Assembly: GCA_964461135.1 (NCBI GenBank)
Contig: CAYWTB010000057.1
Coordinates: forward strand, 1-28,844
Direction: 5' to 3'
DNA from: RQOF01 sp964461135
GTDB taxonomy: Bacteria > Calditrichota > Calditrichia > RBG-13-44-9
Length of the DNA: 28,844 nucleotides
Below the pieces are notes generated by a model. That model had not been told where the DNA came from, searched no databases, and saw only the letters and a list, made by a program, of their open reading frames with translations. Of this stretch, positions 8,401 through 16,682 are shown piece after piece (position 1 is the first letter of the stretch; the number at the start of each line of letters is the position of its first letter). Position numbers and translations under genes: made by a program.

Positions 8401-11400
8401 GCTAAATATCCTGATACCGAGGATCTGGACGGCAGCGGCAGTCTGAATTATCCAAATGATTACTTTACCTATAGTTTTGATTTATCGGACAGCCTTAATC
8501 CCTATATCAACGGCAGTACATCCAAGGGGTGGAAGCTTTATCGGATTCCCATCCGGGCCTACGATCCTCAACTGGTAGTGGGTAAACCCGATACCTCCTT
8601 TCAGGAAATTTATTATGCGCGTTTCTGGCTCAATGATTTACCGCAGGATGGTCTGCCTCATGCCATAAGTATCGCAACGTTTGACTTTGTGGGTAACGAG
8701 TGGGAAGAATCGGGAGTTGCCGCCAGCCAGGATTCCCCTTTCGTTATTGATGACAGCCTTTTCAGCATTACGGTATATAATACTGAAGAAAATGCCGAGC
8801 CTCCTCAGTCTTATACACCTCCTCCCGGCGTTTCCGGTATTCAAGATCGTATCACGAAAGCAGTGAGTAAAGAACAATCTCTGGTGATGCTGTTAAGAAA
8901 ACTGGATCCGGGAGCCCGCGCCGAAGCCAACAAGCAGCTGTATGAACCAATGAATCTTATTAATTACCAGAAGTTGAAATTGTTTGTGCATGGAGATCCA
9001 AAACTGCCCGGTCAGCAATCTTCCCTGCAGTTTTATATGCGATTCGGACCGGCTAAGGGTATCTATTATGAAGTGGGAGGAAAGGTTTATCCCGGATGGG
9101 ATGAACGCAATTTCCTGGAGGTAACCCTGGATGATCTGGCCAAGACCAAGGATGATCAGTTTTTCCAGGGAGATTCCGCTACCGGATTTTATTACCGGGT
9201 TAATCCGGCTAACCCGGAACAGTACTTCAAGGTGGTGGGAGCGCCCAATCTGCGGAATATCAATTTCATGGTGATAGGTGCCCGTAATAATGATGAATTT
9301 CCCCTGGAAGATTATGAAATATGGATTGATGAATTACGGGTTACCGATGTATTTCGGGATAAAGGCTCGGCCATGCGCCTAATGACTGATTTGACATTTG
9401 CCGATGTGGGAACCTTCCGTGCCCAATGGGAGGTGGTGGATGCCGATTTCCGCCGTATTGAAGATCAGTTTGGAAGCGGGAATACCACCGAACGGCAGGA
9501 CTACCGGATGTCCCTTCGTTTGAATAAATTTCTGCCCTCTTCCTGGGGGTTTTCAATCCCGCTGTCGGGCAGTTATGTCAAAAGCCGCAATATTCCTAAA
9601 TATTTTTATAATACCGATCAGCTTACCAAATATAAAAGTACGGGATTGACCCAGAAATTTGAACAATTTTTCGGTCTGAGTAGTCTCAGCCCGGAGTTGG
9701 AAAGGAATTCCCGTATCTCGGAAACCAAATCCTTTGGTGCCACCATTTCCCGGCAGGGAAACCAGCGAACACCCTGGTTTCTTAAATATTCATTGGACAT
9801 GCTGACGCTGGATATGGATTGGAGTCAGAGAGAGGGTAGTGACGAACGCAACGATGTGAACCGGGGCAGAAACATCAGCGGCCAACTGCAGCTCCGGGTT
9901 CCCTTCAGCCGTGACAACTCATTTCAGCCCTTTGGCTGGCTGGGAAACGGTCCGGTAGTACGCCTGCTGTCCCGGGAAAAAATGTATTACACGCCTTCGT
10001 CTTTTGATGCCAGTGTGGCCATACGCGATAATGAATCGGGTCGCAAAGCACGGCTGGAAAATGAGATCACCAATACCGTCCAGACTACCGCCAGTCGCCG
10101 CTTCGCCATCGGGTATAACCTCTTCCACAGTGTGTCTGTAAATTTCGGGCGGGATTTTTCGTCTGATGGCCAGCTGAAAGGATATCGGGCCAAAGAGCTG
10201 GTAGAAGCTATTTTCACCAAATTCGATTTTGGGGTGGATAAGGTGATGAACCAGAATTTCGGGGTGAACTACAATCCCCGCTGGTTCAGCTGGATGACCC
10301 AGACGTTCAAATATTCATCCGGTTTTAATTATAATTACAGCAATGTAAAAACCAATGATAGATCCAGCAATCTGCAGGTGAACAAGGGATTAAACGTGAA
10401 TTTACAACCCTCCATGCTGGCAAATAAAATCTATGATCCCAGGCGGGCACAGCTGCAGAGCCGCGGATCTCCTTCGCCACCGCCCCAGCTCGGAGGACCG
10501 GAAGGTTCACAGAACAAACCGGGAGGAGATGAGGAGAGTTCAGGAGACCAGCAACAGGATCAGGGTAAAAAGCAGCAGAAATCAGGCAAAAAAGCGGCTG
10601 TGCCGTCACTGAATCCTTTGAAACTGGTCTGGAAATTTTTTAATGCCTGGAAATCGGTGGGAATCGATTATCAGCTTCGGGACAGTTACAGCTACTTTAG
10701 TATTGAAGATATTCCCACCTTTAAACATCAGCTGGGTTTTTCGTCGGATCCCGGTGTTGGCACCGATACCACATTCGGAAAAATTGAAAGACTGCCGGCC
10801 ATTAAGCACAGCAAATCTATTAACGGCAATCTGAATTTTGATATTATACAGAATCTGACCTCGTCTTTTAAATACAATTATGCCAAGGATCAGAGCGATA
10901 ATAACCAGTTGAAAACGGAAAACATTTCCAATACTTACTTCTACATGGGAGATGATCCTGAAAATAATAAAAAGGTTTGGTATCAATTTATTCCGGACTG
11001 GCAGTTCAGGCTTTCCGGGCTGGAAAAATTATTTTTCCTGAAAGATTATGTGAACTCTGTCCAGCTGGAACATGCGCGTAACGGGAAAACCAATGAAACA
11101 AATCGCTTTGATGGAGGCATAAAAACCAAAACCAACTGGGGTTTCTCGAATAATTATTCGCCATTTTTGGGAATAAACCTTACCACCAAATGGGGAATCA
11201 GCGGAAATGCCCGTTATACCAGAAGTTCCACCTATTCTTACAGCGTTACGGGTGGGGACAATAAATCAATTCGCTCGGGATTTGATGTGACGTTCTCTTT
11301 TTCAAAATCCACCGGTTTCTCTCTGCCTTTACCATTCCTGAAGAATAAGAAACTGAAAAATGAGATGCAGTTGAATCTGACCATCAGCAAGGTGAATGAT

Positions 11401-11613
11401 GTTTCATTTGCCAGGCGTGCGGGTTTTGGAAGCAATGAATTTATTGAACAGGATAAAAACAGTTCCTTTAAATTTAAACCATCGACCACCTACCGGTTCA
11501 GCCAGAAGGTGAACGGATCCATGTTCTTCGAGTATTCCTCCAGCCAAACCAAAAGAACCGGTAAATATTCCTATTTTGAATTCGGCATAAATGTGAATAT
11601 AGCGATCCGCTAG
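5419..11613 (+). CDS. sprA: SprA-family type IX secretion outer-membrane translocon
   Basis: This very large protein (about 2064 aa) matches the SprA/Sov family, the giant beta-barrel that forms the outer-membrane pore of the type IX secretion system. It begins with a hydrophobic export signal (LHLLLIGTFIQGIFLSVLA). Family landmarks visible in order are a PREYPGLSRYFSD-like start, many alternating beta-strand segments, and the block YIDDFEGSQRITPLG with DDFEG near residue 774. Two Asp/Asn-rich calcium-loop-like stretches follow (DRNLNGLLDQDED at about 8235-8275 and DTEDLDGSGSLN at about 8413-8450), and then NDYFTYSFDLSDSLNPY and a long C-terminal barrel half. A Pro/Gln/Lys-rich low-complexity insert occupies about 10441-10605. 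The protein is somewhat shorter than Bacteroidota homologues (about 2400-2500 aa). The start is a TTG: the codon at 5419 has AAGGA six bases upstream, and TTG at 5413 or 5425 are alternatives. Confidence 0.9.
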   Translation: MNLKFSRLHLLLIGTFIQGIFLSVLAIGLKPPEQPKGVVPLFPREYPGLSRYFSDSTLFKVQLSRFKREVVLDTARQTFRIRDLLDNKDYELPAVVDLDYYSHEKVSFDDRETWNKTVLKNLGKESTSSVGGIELNIPVKIKSKAFKRIFGGDRVGLRVTGNISFELAGRSESREGSAVSSYEQRGNFSPRFKQTQQFQVEGKVGDKVSVKVDQNSEATFDFENTLRLTYTGDEDEIIQSIEAGNVSLSLPSTNYVSASSKSQGLFGLKTAMQVGNLSFTGIASLQRGEKSKLTKTGGAAENTFRIKDIEYVRERFFFVDDYYADEYERAYKPETMTWIMKDTGMRIKQLDVWVSANPNRPLTREGLAVLDPDSVDPGEIDSLQVISGEQERGYFRLLDESEYAYDEYRGYFWLNQTVMDNDVVAVSYVTDNGIQKGQLFNDVTDTSAVVLLKLVRAQGSNSNYPTWKLTMRNVYNLGASGISQDGFDVNILYTKTGQDVDVQPVGDPKPFIYLMGLDRLDQQGSPVVGGDKQIDVRNGNIFNLADGYLIFPSTIPFAPPVDSNFPIDTSLYVNIYNTKDRSIELDQSKFTLEVTTSSVSSNFNLGFNILEGSEIVKLNGRELQKDKDYTIDYFGGTLQILAPEARRADANVEIEYERGSLFQLDKKTLLGGRTEYSFGDRGFIGLTGLYLSKSTLDQRIRLGQEPVRNFIWDLNTSLNFQPNFITKFLDLLPVVETSAESKLRVEAEYAEVNPNPNTFNEKDLGENSGVAYIDDFEGSQRITPLGITYRAWSGASVPERFRILRLGVDFTVNPGDAEAMYAMDNNHLHMFWYNPYNQVPIKDIWPNKDVNAQTGTTTNVLVLEWKNDSIPDSLAWAGIMRSTVNFPDQKKTKFIELWIKGTIGQVNIDIGKISEDYYIRRGTSAAQNRPSLGNLNTEDRNLNGLLDQDEDVGLDGIPASQPNADPYDIWAAPQNSNPPFSQIDGTEGNGEAQGAKYPDTEDLDGSGSLNYPNDYFTYSFDLSDSLNPYINGSTSKGWKLYRIPIRAYDPQLVVGKPDTSFQEIYYARFWLNDLPQDGLPHAISIATFDFVGNEWEESGVAASQDSPFVIDDSLFSITVYNTEENAEPPQSYTPPPGVSGIQDRITKAVSKEQSLVMLLRKLDPGARAEANKQLYEPMNLINYQKLKLFVHGDPKLPGQQSSLQFYMRFGPAKGIYYEVGGKVYPGWDERNFLEVTLDDLAKTKDDQFFQGDSATGFYYRVNPANPEQYFKVVGAPNLRNINFMVIGARNNDEFPLEDYEIWIDELRVTDVFRDKGSAMRLMTDLTFADVGTFRAQWEVVDADFRRIEDQFGSGNTTERQDYRMSLRLNKFLPSSWGFSIPLSGSYVKSRNIPKYFYNTDQLTKYKSTGLTQKFEQFFGLSSLSPELERNSRISETKSFGATISRQGNQRTPWFLKYSLDMLTLDMDWSQREGSDERNDVNRGRNISGQLQLRVPFSRDNSFQPFGWLGNGPVVRLLSREKMYYTPSSFDASVAIRDNESGRKARLENEITNTVQTTASRRFAIGYNLFHSVSVNFGRDFSSDGQLKGYRAKELVEAIFTKFDFGVDKVMNQNFGVNYNPRWFSWMTQTFKYSSGFNYNYSNVKTNDRSSNLQVNKGLNVNLQPSMLANKIYDPRRAQLQSRGSPSPPPQLGGPEGSQNKPGGDEESSGDQQQDQGKKQQKSGKKAAVPSLNPLKLVWKFFNAWKSVGIDYQLRDSYSYFSIEDIPTFKHQLGFSSDPGVGTDTTFGKIERLPAIKHSKSINGNLNFDIIQNLTSSFKYNYAKDQSDNNQLKTENISNTYFYMGDDPENNKKVWYQFIPDWQFRLSGLEKLFFLKDYVNSVQLEHARNGKTNETNRFDGGIKTKTNWGFSNNYSPFLGINLTTKWGISGNARYTRSSTYSYSVTGGDNKSIRSGFDVTFSFSKSTGFSLPLPFLKNKKLKNEMQLNLTISKVNDVSFARRAGFGSNEFIEQDKNSSFKFKPSTTYRFSQKVNGSMFFEYSSSQTKRTGKYSYFEFGINVNIAIR

Positions 11614-11661
11614 CAAAGGCAGGTGGGAACAAAACCGCAGGAAAAAGTGTACGCGACATAT

Positions 11662-12603
11662 ATGAAAAATTCAGTTGTTAAAGCCTACAGGGTCCTATCA
11701 ATTCAATGGCCGATCTTTCTGCTGATGCTGTTTGCCGTTTTGCCTTCAAACGCCGCCGGCCGTTTTGATGGTGAAAATGCCTTTCGTTTCCTCACAATGC
11801 AGACCGATCTGGGCCCCCGGAATCCAGGTTCCGCCGGCCATCGCGCCTGTTTAAATTTATTGAAGACTCAGTTGCAGAAAAGCGGAGCCAGGGTGGAACT
11901 TCAACCATTTATGCATTATGATGAGGCGCTGGAAAAATCATTTACCATGACAAATATTATCGGATCGTTCGCCCCGGATAAAACAGCGCAGATTATGCTG
12001 TGCGCACATTGGGATACCCGCCCTTTCGCCGATCGCGATACGCCGGAAAACCGTAATAAGCCGATTCCGGGCGCCAATGATGGAGCCCGTGGTGTGGCAG
12101 TGCTGCTGGAAGTGGCTGCTCAGTTACAAAAAATTTCTCCTCCGGTTGGAGTTGATATCGTATTTTTTGACGGGGAGGATTACGGCCGTGAGGGAGACCT
12201 GGAAAATTACTGCCTGGGTGCCAGACATTTTACCGGCACCAATACCCGCTTTTTTCCACAATTTGCCATCCTGCTGGATATGATCGGTGATGCCCGGCTT
12301 CAGATTCCCCGGGAAGGCTATTCCCAGCAATACGCACCGGAGGTGGTAAAACAGGTGTGGACGCTGGCGGAAGAACTGGGTTACTACCAGTTTGAACCGG
12401 AAGTAAGATCTTATGTGTTTGATGATCACATTATACTCAATGAAGCGGGTATTCCCGCCATTGATATCATAGATTTCGAATATCCTGATGCCGGTCACCA
12501 TTACTGGCATACTCTGCAGGACATACCGGATAACTGTTCCGCCGGGAGTCTGCAGGTGGTTGGAGACGTATTGCTGAAACTGATTTATGAAATGCAACCC
12601 TGA
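11662..12603 (+). CDS. Exported M28-family glutaminyl-peptide cyclotransferase-like protein
   Basis: This is a zinc enzyme of the M28 peptidase fold, closest to glutaminyl cyclases, which convert N-terminal Gln to pyroglutamate. The start at 11662 gives 313 aa with a clear signal peptide (hydrophobic core IFLLMLFAVLPSNAA), so the protein acts outside the cytoplasm. A GTG at 11623 would bury the signal. Metal-site motifs are complete: AHWDTRPFADRD, GANDGARG, FFDGEDYG, LLDMIGDA and a C-terminal HYWHT. The pairing of AHWDTRP with FDGED and the N-terminal TDLGPRNPGSAGH is typical of the cyclase branch rather than of aminopeptidases. It starts about 50 bases after sprA in the same direction. In Bacteroidota such cyclases modify exported proteins, so a link to the SprA export route is plausible but inferred. 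An aminopeptidase activity cannot be excluded. Confidence 0.85.
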   Translation: MKNSVVKAYRVLSIQWPIFLLMLFAVLPSNAAGRFDGENAFRFLTMQTDLGPRNPGSAGHRACLNLLKTQLQKSGARVELQPFMHYDEALEKSFTMTNIIGSFAPDKTAQIMLCAHWDTRPFADRDTPENRNKPIPGANDGARGVAVLLEVAAQLQKISPPVGVDIVFFDGEDYGREGDLENYCLGARHFTGTNTRFFPQFAILLDMIGDARLQIPREGYSQQYAPEVVKQVWTLAEELGYYQFEPEVRSYVFDDHIILNEAGIPAIDIIDFEYPDAGHHYWHTLQDIPDNCSAGSLQVVGDVLLKLIYEMQP

Positions 12604-12655
12604 TCAAGCTCTCCTTTCATTAAATTCATATGATTCTGGAGAAAGCAGCAAAAAA

Positions 12656-13498
12656 ATGAGCAAAAAATATTCAATTCTCACCCTCGATATCTCCGGATTT
12701 AATCCGGATATACTTACTTCCCTGCTTTTCCGGGAGGGCTGTAAGGGAATTGAGGAAGAATCGGATCAGTGCTGGCGGATATATTTTTCAGACCGACTTT
12801 CCGGTGATAAACTGGATGGACTTTTCACTACCATGCAGAAATTTAATCCGTCATTCAATTCCCGTGATATGAAAATATCTGAGGAAGAAGAAAAAGAATG
12901 GTTAAAGGAATGGAAAAAGAACTTTCATCCCTTAAAAGTGGGGAAGCAGGTTTGGATATCTCCGCCATGGGAACGGGCGGATATGCGGAAGGGGGAAATC
13001 CAGGTAATTATTGATCCCCGCATGGCCTTTGGAACCGGGCATCATGCTACCACCCAGCTTATGATCGGTGCGATGCCCGGCCATCTGAAAGCGAGTGATT
13101 CCGTTCTGGATGCCGGTTGCGGATCCGGCATATTGAGCATCCTGGCCTGGAAAATGGGGGCAAAAAAAGTAACAGGATTTGATATTGATCCGGAGGCCAT
13201 TGATAATTCCAGGCATAATTCCCGTCTCAACAACTGTGCGGGGATAGATTTCATTCCGGGAAATCTCTCCGGTATTCCGGAAGATTCATATGATATTTTA
13301 CTGGCGAATATAAACCGCACGGTTCTGCTTGAGCTGCTTCCTGAATTTAACCCGTATCTTAAAACGGGTGGGACGCTTATTTTATCAGGCTTATTACAAG
13401 AGGAACAGGCGAATTTTCTGAGTGTGCTGCCGGCCTGGTTAACCCTGCAGCAGCAACTCCATAAAAAAGAATGGGCCGCGCTGGTCCTGAAAAAATGA
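12656..13498 (+). CDS. prmA: Ribosomal protein L11 methyltransferase
   Basis: PrmA transfers methyl groups from S-adenosylmethionine to ribosomal protein L11. The conserved landmarks are present: W-rich EWLKEWKKNFHPLKVG, IDPRMAFGTGHHATTQL, the SAM-binding motif VLDAGCGSGILSILAWKMG, FDIDPEAIDNS for the acidic loop, and LLANINRTVLLELLP, where the usual N-x-x-x block sits. Start 12656 gives 280 aa, near the family norm. The frame extends 23 codons further upstream into the end of the cyclase gene, but those residues are not family-like. GGAGAAA lies about 14 bases before the chosen ATG, a long spacing. The gene sits between secretion-related genes, probably as a passenger of the same transcript. 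Confidence 0.92.
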   Translation: MSKKYSILTLDISGFNPDILTSLLFREGCKGIEEESDQCWRIYFSDRLSGDKLDGLFTTMQKFNPSFNSRDMKISEEEEKEWLKEWKKNFHPLKVGKQVWISPPWERADMRKGEIQVIIDPRMAFGTGHHATTQLMIGAMPGHLKASDSVLDAGCGSGILSILAWKMGAKKVTGFDIDPEAIDNSRHNSRLNNCAGIDFIPGNLSGIPEDSYDILLANINRTVLLELLPEFNPYLKTGGTLILSGLLQEEQANFLSVLPAWLTLQQQLHKKEWAALVLKK

Positions 13499-13883
13499 GA
13501 ATAAAGTTCATTTTCTGAAGATTCAGGTGCTAAATTGGAAAATATTTTTATGATTATGTTCTTAGTTCAGCAATGTCAATATAAATGCAAATGGATTATA
13601 TCAAGTGAAATAAGATATTTCATACATGAACTCACCCCCCAGTCTAAAGCCCGTCTAAAGCCCTGCCTACCTGTCCGATGCCAGGCGGGCAGCAGGCAGG
13701 CGGGCATGCTTCGTCCCCTTGGCAAGAGAGGGGAATTCTGAGATCTGTGGTAGATTGAAAATACCTTCCAGGGGGTGAGTTTCCATAAGACAGTATACAG
13801 GATATAACACCAAATATTATAATAAAATTGAATAAGCTAAGGACATAATCATTAATATTTTTAAAAAGAGATCGGATTCAAAA
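13499..13883. other. Intergenic region with repeat element
   Basis: No credible gene is present. Most of the interval is taken by the repeat element at 13629-13782. A 68-codon open frame covers it, but its translation is low-complexity and follows the repeat. A -10-like TATAAT at 13818-13823 has no good -35 partner and could contribute to a promoter for the following lipoprotein gene. Confidence 0.5.
13629..13782. repeat. Composite palindromic intergenic repeat element
   Basis: The element is bounded by 11-bp perfect inverted arms: AACTCACCCCC at 13629-13639 and GGGGGTGAGTT at 13771-13781. Inside is a perfect tandem duplication of GTCTAAAGCCC (13642-13652 and 13653-13663), an inverted pair CCTGCCT/AGGCAGG (13662-13668 and 13694-13700) and a direct pair AGGCGGGC (13683-13690 and 13698-13705). 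A hairpin-like CCCCTTGGCAAGAGAGGGG closes it at about 13715-13733. GC content jumps relative to the flanks. This nested structure resembles the dispersed, non-coding palindromic repeats of many environmental bacterial genomes, but with one copy in the window dispersal cannot be shown. Confidence 0.6.
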
Positions 13884-15029
13884 ATGAAAAGATGGTCTTT
13901 ACTCATATTTACCATGCTAACCATTCTTGTCCTTTCCTGTGCACAGGAAAAAGTCATTTCGAACGGAACAGTTACCTTTTCCGCAGATGAACTGAATGTT
14001 CCTGCTGTAATCAGCACCACTTCCGACAAAAGCGTGCTGGCTACCTGCCGGGTTTCACACCCGGACGGAGATGCCGGCATTACCCTGGTGGAGATTGTAT
14101 TTTCAGATTCCCTGGGAAATAAAGTCCTGGGGGTATCGATGTACGATGATGGCGATGCTGCCGGCAGCGGATCTGGGGATGTAATCGCTTTTGATCATAT
14201 CTATTCGGCAATCCTGGTGGGAAGCCGGCTTGGCCTTCCCGATGGGGAATACACAGTGCGGGTCCGGGCAGAAGCCACCAGCGGTGAAAACAGGCAAACA
14301 CCGTCTCAGCTTGTAGACCTGTTTCCCAATCAGCCACCGGAAATTTTAAAGGTCGATTTTCCCGACACCATCGCAGCGGGAATGCCCCCTGCCGATGTTT
14401 TCATTACCGTAAATGACAATGATGGCCTGCATGATATATTATGGGTAATTTTGCAGGGATTTAATGGCGGTGGCAACACTCCCGCTTTTCAGGATACCAT
14501 TTGGAATCCGTTGGACAACTCACCGGTATTCAGAATGACTGTTGACTCGGCTTTCGCCGCCCGCCGGAAAGGCAATATACAGCTGCATTTTCTGGCTGAA
14601 GACAGGGCAGGGGATTTCTCCGAAGCCGTAAATAAGAATGTATTTTTTGTCAATACCCCGCCGGTTCTTCTCTCCATACAGGTTCCCGATACCATTATGA
14701 TTCCGGTAACCGGGATAAACGTGGATACCGTGAGAGCAGAAGTGACAGACGGCCAGTCCCTTGAAGATATTCAATCGGTTTATTTCATCTCACAAATCCG
14801 CCGGACCGATGGCACCCTGGGCTCCCCCAGTGATCCGGTCTATCTTTTGGATGACGGGGATCTGACCGGCTCCGGTGATCATTTTGCCGGTGACGGACAG
14901 TATTCCAGGATTATCCGTATTGAACCCGGAAATACCGCCGGCACCTATCTCTTCAGTTTCAGAACGGTTGATTATGTGAATCAGCATTCAGATGTTCTCA
15001 TAGACAGCGTACAGGTAGTTAAACAGTAA
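13884..15029 (+). CDS. Lipoprotein with beta-sandwich (Ig-like) repeats, function unknown
   Basis: This 381-aa protein starts with a lipoprotein signal: a hydrophobic core ending LVLSC, with Cys19 as the lipidated residue, followed by AQEK. The rest is all-beta in character with no catalytic motif. Two segments share an acidic motif, DDGDAAGSGSGDVIAFDHIYS near residues 88-108 and DDGDLTGSGDHFAGDGQYS near 325-343. This is the loop pattern DDG...GD..A.D..YS found in extracellular beta-sandwich domains, probably binding calcium. Linkers such as NQPPEILKVDFPDTI and NTPPVLLSIQVPDTI mark domain boundaries, suggesting three related domains. Its stop is only 8 bases before the start of the sorted propeller protein, so the two are almost certainly co-expressed and may be partners on the cell surface. 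No specific function is assigned. Confidence 0.8.
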   Translation: MKRWSLLIFTMLTILVLSCAQEKVISNGTVTFSADELNVPAVISTTSDKSVLATCRVSHPDGDAGITLVEIVFSDSLGNKVLGVSMYDDGDAAGSGSGDVIAFDHIYSAILVGSRLGLPDGEYTVRVRAEATSGENRQTPSQLVDLFPNQPPEILKVDFPDTIAAGMPPADVFITVNDNDGLHDILWVILQGFNGGGNTPAFQDTIWNPLDNSPVFRMTVDSAFAARRKGNIQLHFLAEDRAGDFSEAVNKNVFFVNTPPVLLSIQVPDTIMIPVTGINVDTVRAEVTDGQSLEDIQSVYFISQIRRTDGTLGSPSDPVYLLDDGDLTGSGDHFAGDGQYSRIIRIEPGNTAGTYLFSFRTVDYVNQHSDVLIDSVQVVKQ

Positions 15030-15037
15030 GGATGGAC

Positions 15038-16552
15038 ATGAAGGACGACAACATCATTCTCATATTCGCAGTTTTAATAATTTTTAGCATATCCGTTAAA
15101 ATGCTGCCTGCTCAATACATTGATACCTATCAATTGCAGATAGAAAATCCGGATCGCAGTGGACTGGTGGGTAACGGAATCACTGACCTGGTCTGGTTCC
15201 AGGCCGGGTCTCAGCTCTATGCCGGAACCGGATACGGTCTGAGCGCGACTTTAGATGACGGTGCTTCCTGGCAGAATTATACGCCCTCGCAGTATGGTGG
15301 CAAAGGGGGTATCTCCGCATTGACTGTGGCTGATAACGGCACGGTCTGGATCGCTACCGGGTATGATACTACTGTTCAGGAAGATCAGACCTTAGACGCC
15401 GGTGGAGGATTACGTTACAGAGAACCCGGCAGCCCGGACTGGACCTATATTCCGCAACCAAAGGATGCCCGAACCGATACCATGGGCGGCATGAAACCCA
15501 CCACCACCCATGTTCAGAACGTGACCTATGATATTGCCATCCTGGACACCCAGATATGGATCACCAGTTTTGGCGGAGGTGTACGGCGTTCCCTGGACAA
15601 GGGCAAAACCTGGCAGGTTATTACCACCGATTCGCTCCCCTTCAGTGCGCTGGATCATCTCAATCACCGCGGGTTTTCTGCTCTGGCAGAAAATGGGAAT
15701 ATCTGGATCGGAACAGCCGGAGGAATCAGTAAATCCAGCGACGGAGGGAAAACCTGGGAACGCTTTTTTATAGGTACTGATCAGGTTCCCCAGCCGGGAG
15801 GAATTTCCGGCAACTGGGTAATTGCCCTGGCCTATAATCCCTGGGATAACAGCGTCTGGGGAGCGACCCTGAGTACCGGCGGTGATGAATTCAATTCCAT
15901 AAGCCGGACCCTGGATGGCGGGCGCAGCTGGCAAAACCTGTTAAGCAATGAGTTGTCTGACGGAACGTTTGCGCGGGATATCGCCTTCGCGGATTCTGTG
16001 GTCTATGTTGCTACCGAGAAGGGTGTATACAAATCCATTGACGGCGGCCGGAACTGGTACGTTTTTCCGCCTGTGGCAGATCAGCGGAGCGGTGAAAGAC
16101 TGCTGACTGATAAATTTTATTCCCTGGCAACCTCCCCTTTGTCCGGCATGACGCACCGGTTATGGCTGGGCAGTGCGGACGGTCTGGCAACTTCCGATAA
16201 CAACGGTTATAGCTGGGTGATTTTCAGAAGTTTTATCTCCACCCGTCAGCGTACTGATCCGCCGGTATATGCCTACCCCAACCCGTTCTCGCCGGAGAGG
16301 GGAACGTTAATCCGTTTTCAGTATAATGTTACCCGGGCCGGGGAGGTTATAATAGATATATACAATTTTGCCATGGAAAAAGTGACCTCAATTCGCACAA
16401 ATGAAACCGCTCCGGCAGGGAATACCTATGACCGTTCCGCCACCTGGGACGGAAGAGACAATAATGGCCGAATGGTTGATAATGGAGTCTATTTCTTCCG
16501 GGCGGAAGTCATTGGTAAGGTCAGCTGGGGTAAAATTGTGGTCATTAATTAA
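15038..16552 (+). CDS. Secreted Asp-box beta-propeller protein with type IX sorting domain
   Basis: This is an exported protein of about 504 aa. ATG 15038 is preferred because AAGGA lies five bases upstream; the ATG at 15032 adds only two residues. A signal peptide ends LPA|Q, so mature Gln is predicted at residue 26. The body has six Asp-box motifs of the form SxDxGxxW (LDDGASW, LDKGKTW, SSDGGKTW, LDGGRSW, SIDGGRNW, SDNNGYSW), evenly spread as expected for BNR/sortilin-like propeller blades. Blade-type repeats such as VWIATG, IWITSFGG and IWIGTAGG are also seen. The last 95 residues (YAYPNPFSPERGTLIRFQYN to the end) form a FlgD-like Ig domain used as a type IX C-terminal sorting signal, including TWDGRDNNGRMVDNGVYFF. 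It is therefore a predicted cargo of the SprA system. Ligand or enzymatic role is unknown. Confidence 0.86.
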   Translation: MKDDNIILIFAVLIIFSISVKMLPAQYIDTYQLQIENPDRSGLVGNGITDLVWFQAGSQLYAGTGYGLSATLDDGASWQNYTPSQYGGKGGISALTVADNGTVWIATGYDTTVQEDQTLDAGGGLRYREPGSPDWTYIPQPKDARTDTMGGMKPTTTHVQNVTYDIAILDTQIWITSFGGGVRRSLDKGKTWQVITTDSLPFSALDHLNHRGFSALAENGNIWIGTAGGISKSSDGGKTWERFFIGTDQVPQPGGISGNWVIALAYNPWDNSVWGATLSTGGDEFNSISRTLDGGRSWQNLLSNELSDGTFARDIAFADSVVYVATEKGVYKSIDGGRNWYVFPPVADQRSGERLLTDKFYSLATSPLSGMTHRLWLGSADGLATSDNNGYSWVIFRSFISTRQRTDPPVYAYPNPFSPERGTLIRFQYNVTRAGEVIIDIYNFAMEKVTSIRTNETAPAGNTYDRSATWDGRDNNGRMVDNGVYFFRAEVIGKVSWGKIVVIN

Positions 16553-16682
16553 TGCCGCAGCAGGAATGGAAATTTTTAATACAGAAAGGTTTAAACCGGT
16601 AAAATAATGTTTTTAAAACCATGCGGACTATTTTATGGGAAGATGCTTCAGGAGATCAGGGAGCATGAATGGGGAACAAATT

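Noticed and set aside
13535..13741. A 68-codon frame after prmA
   Set aside because: It runs through the composite repeat element, has no ribosome site, and its translation follows the repeat units.
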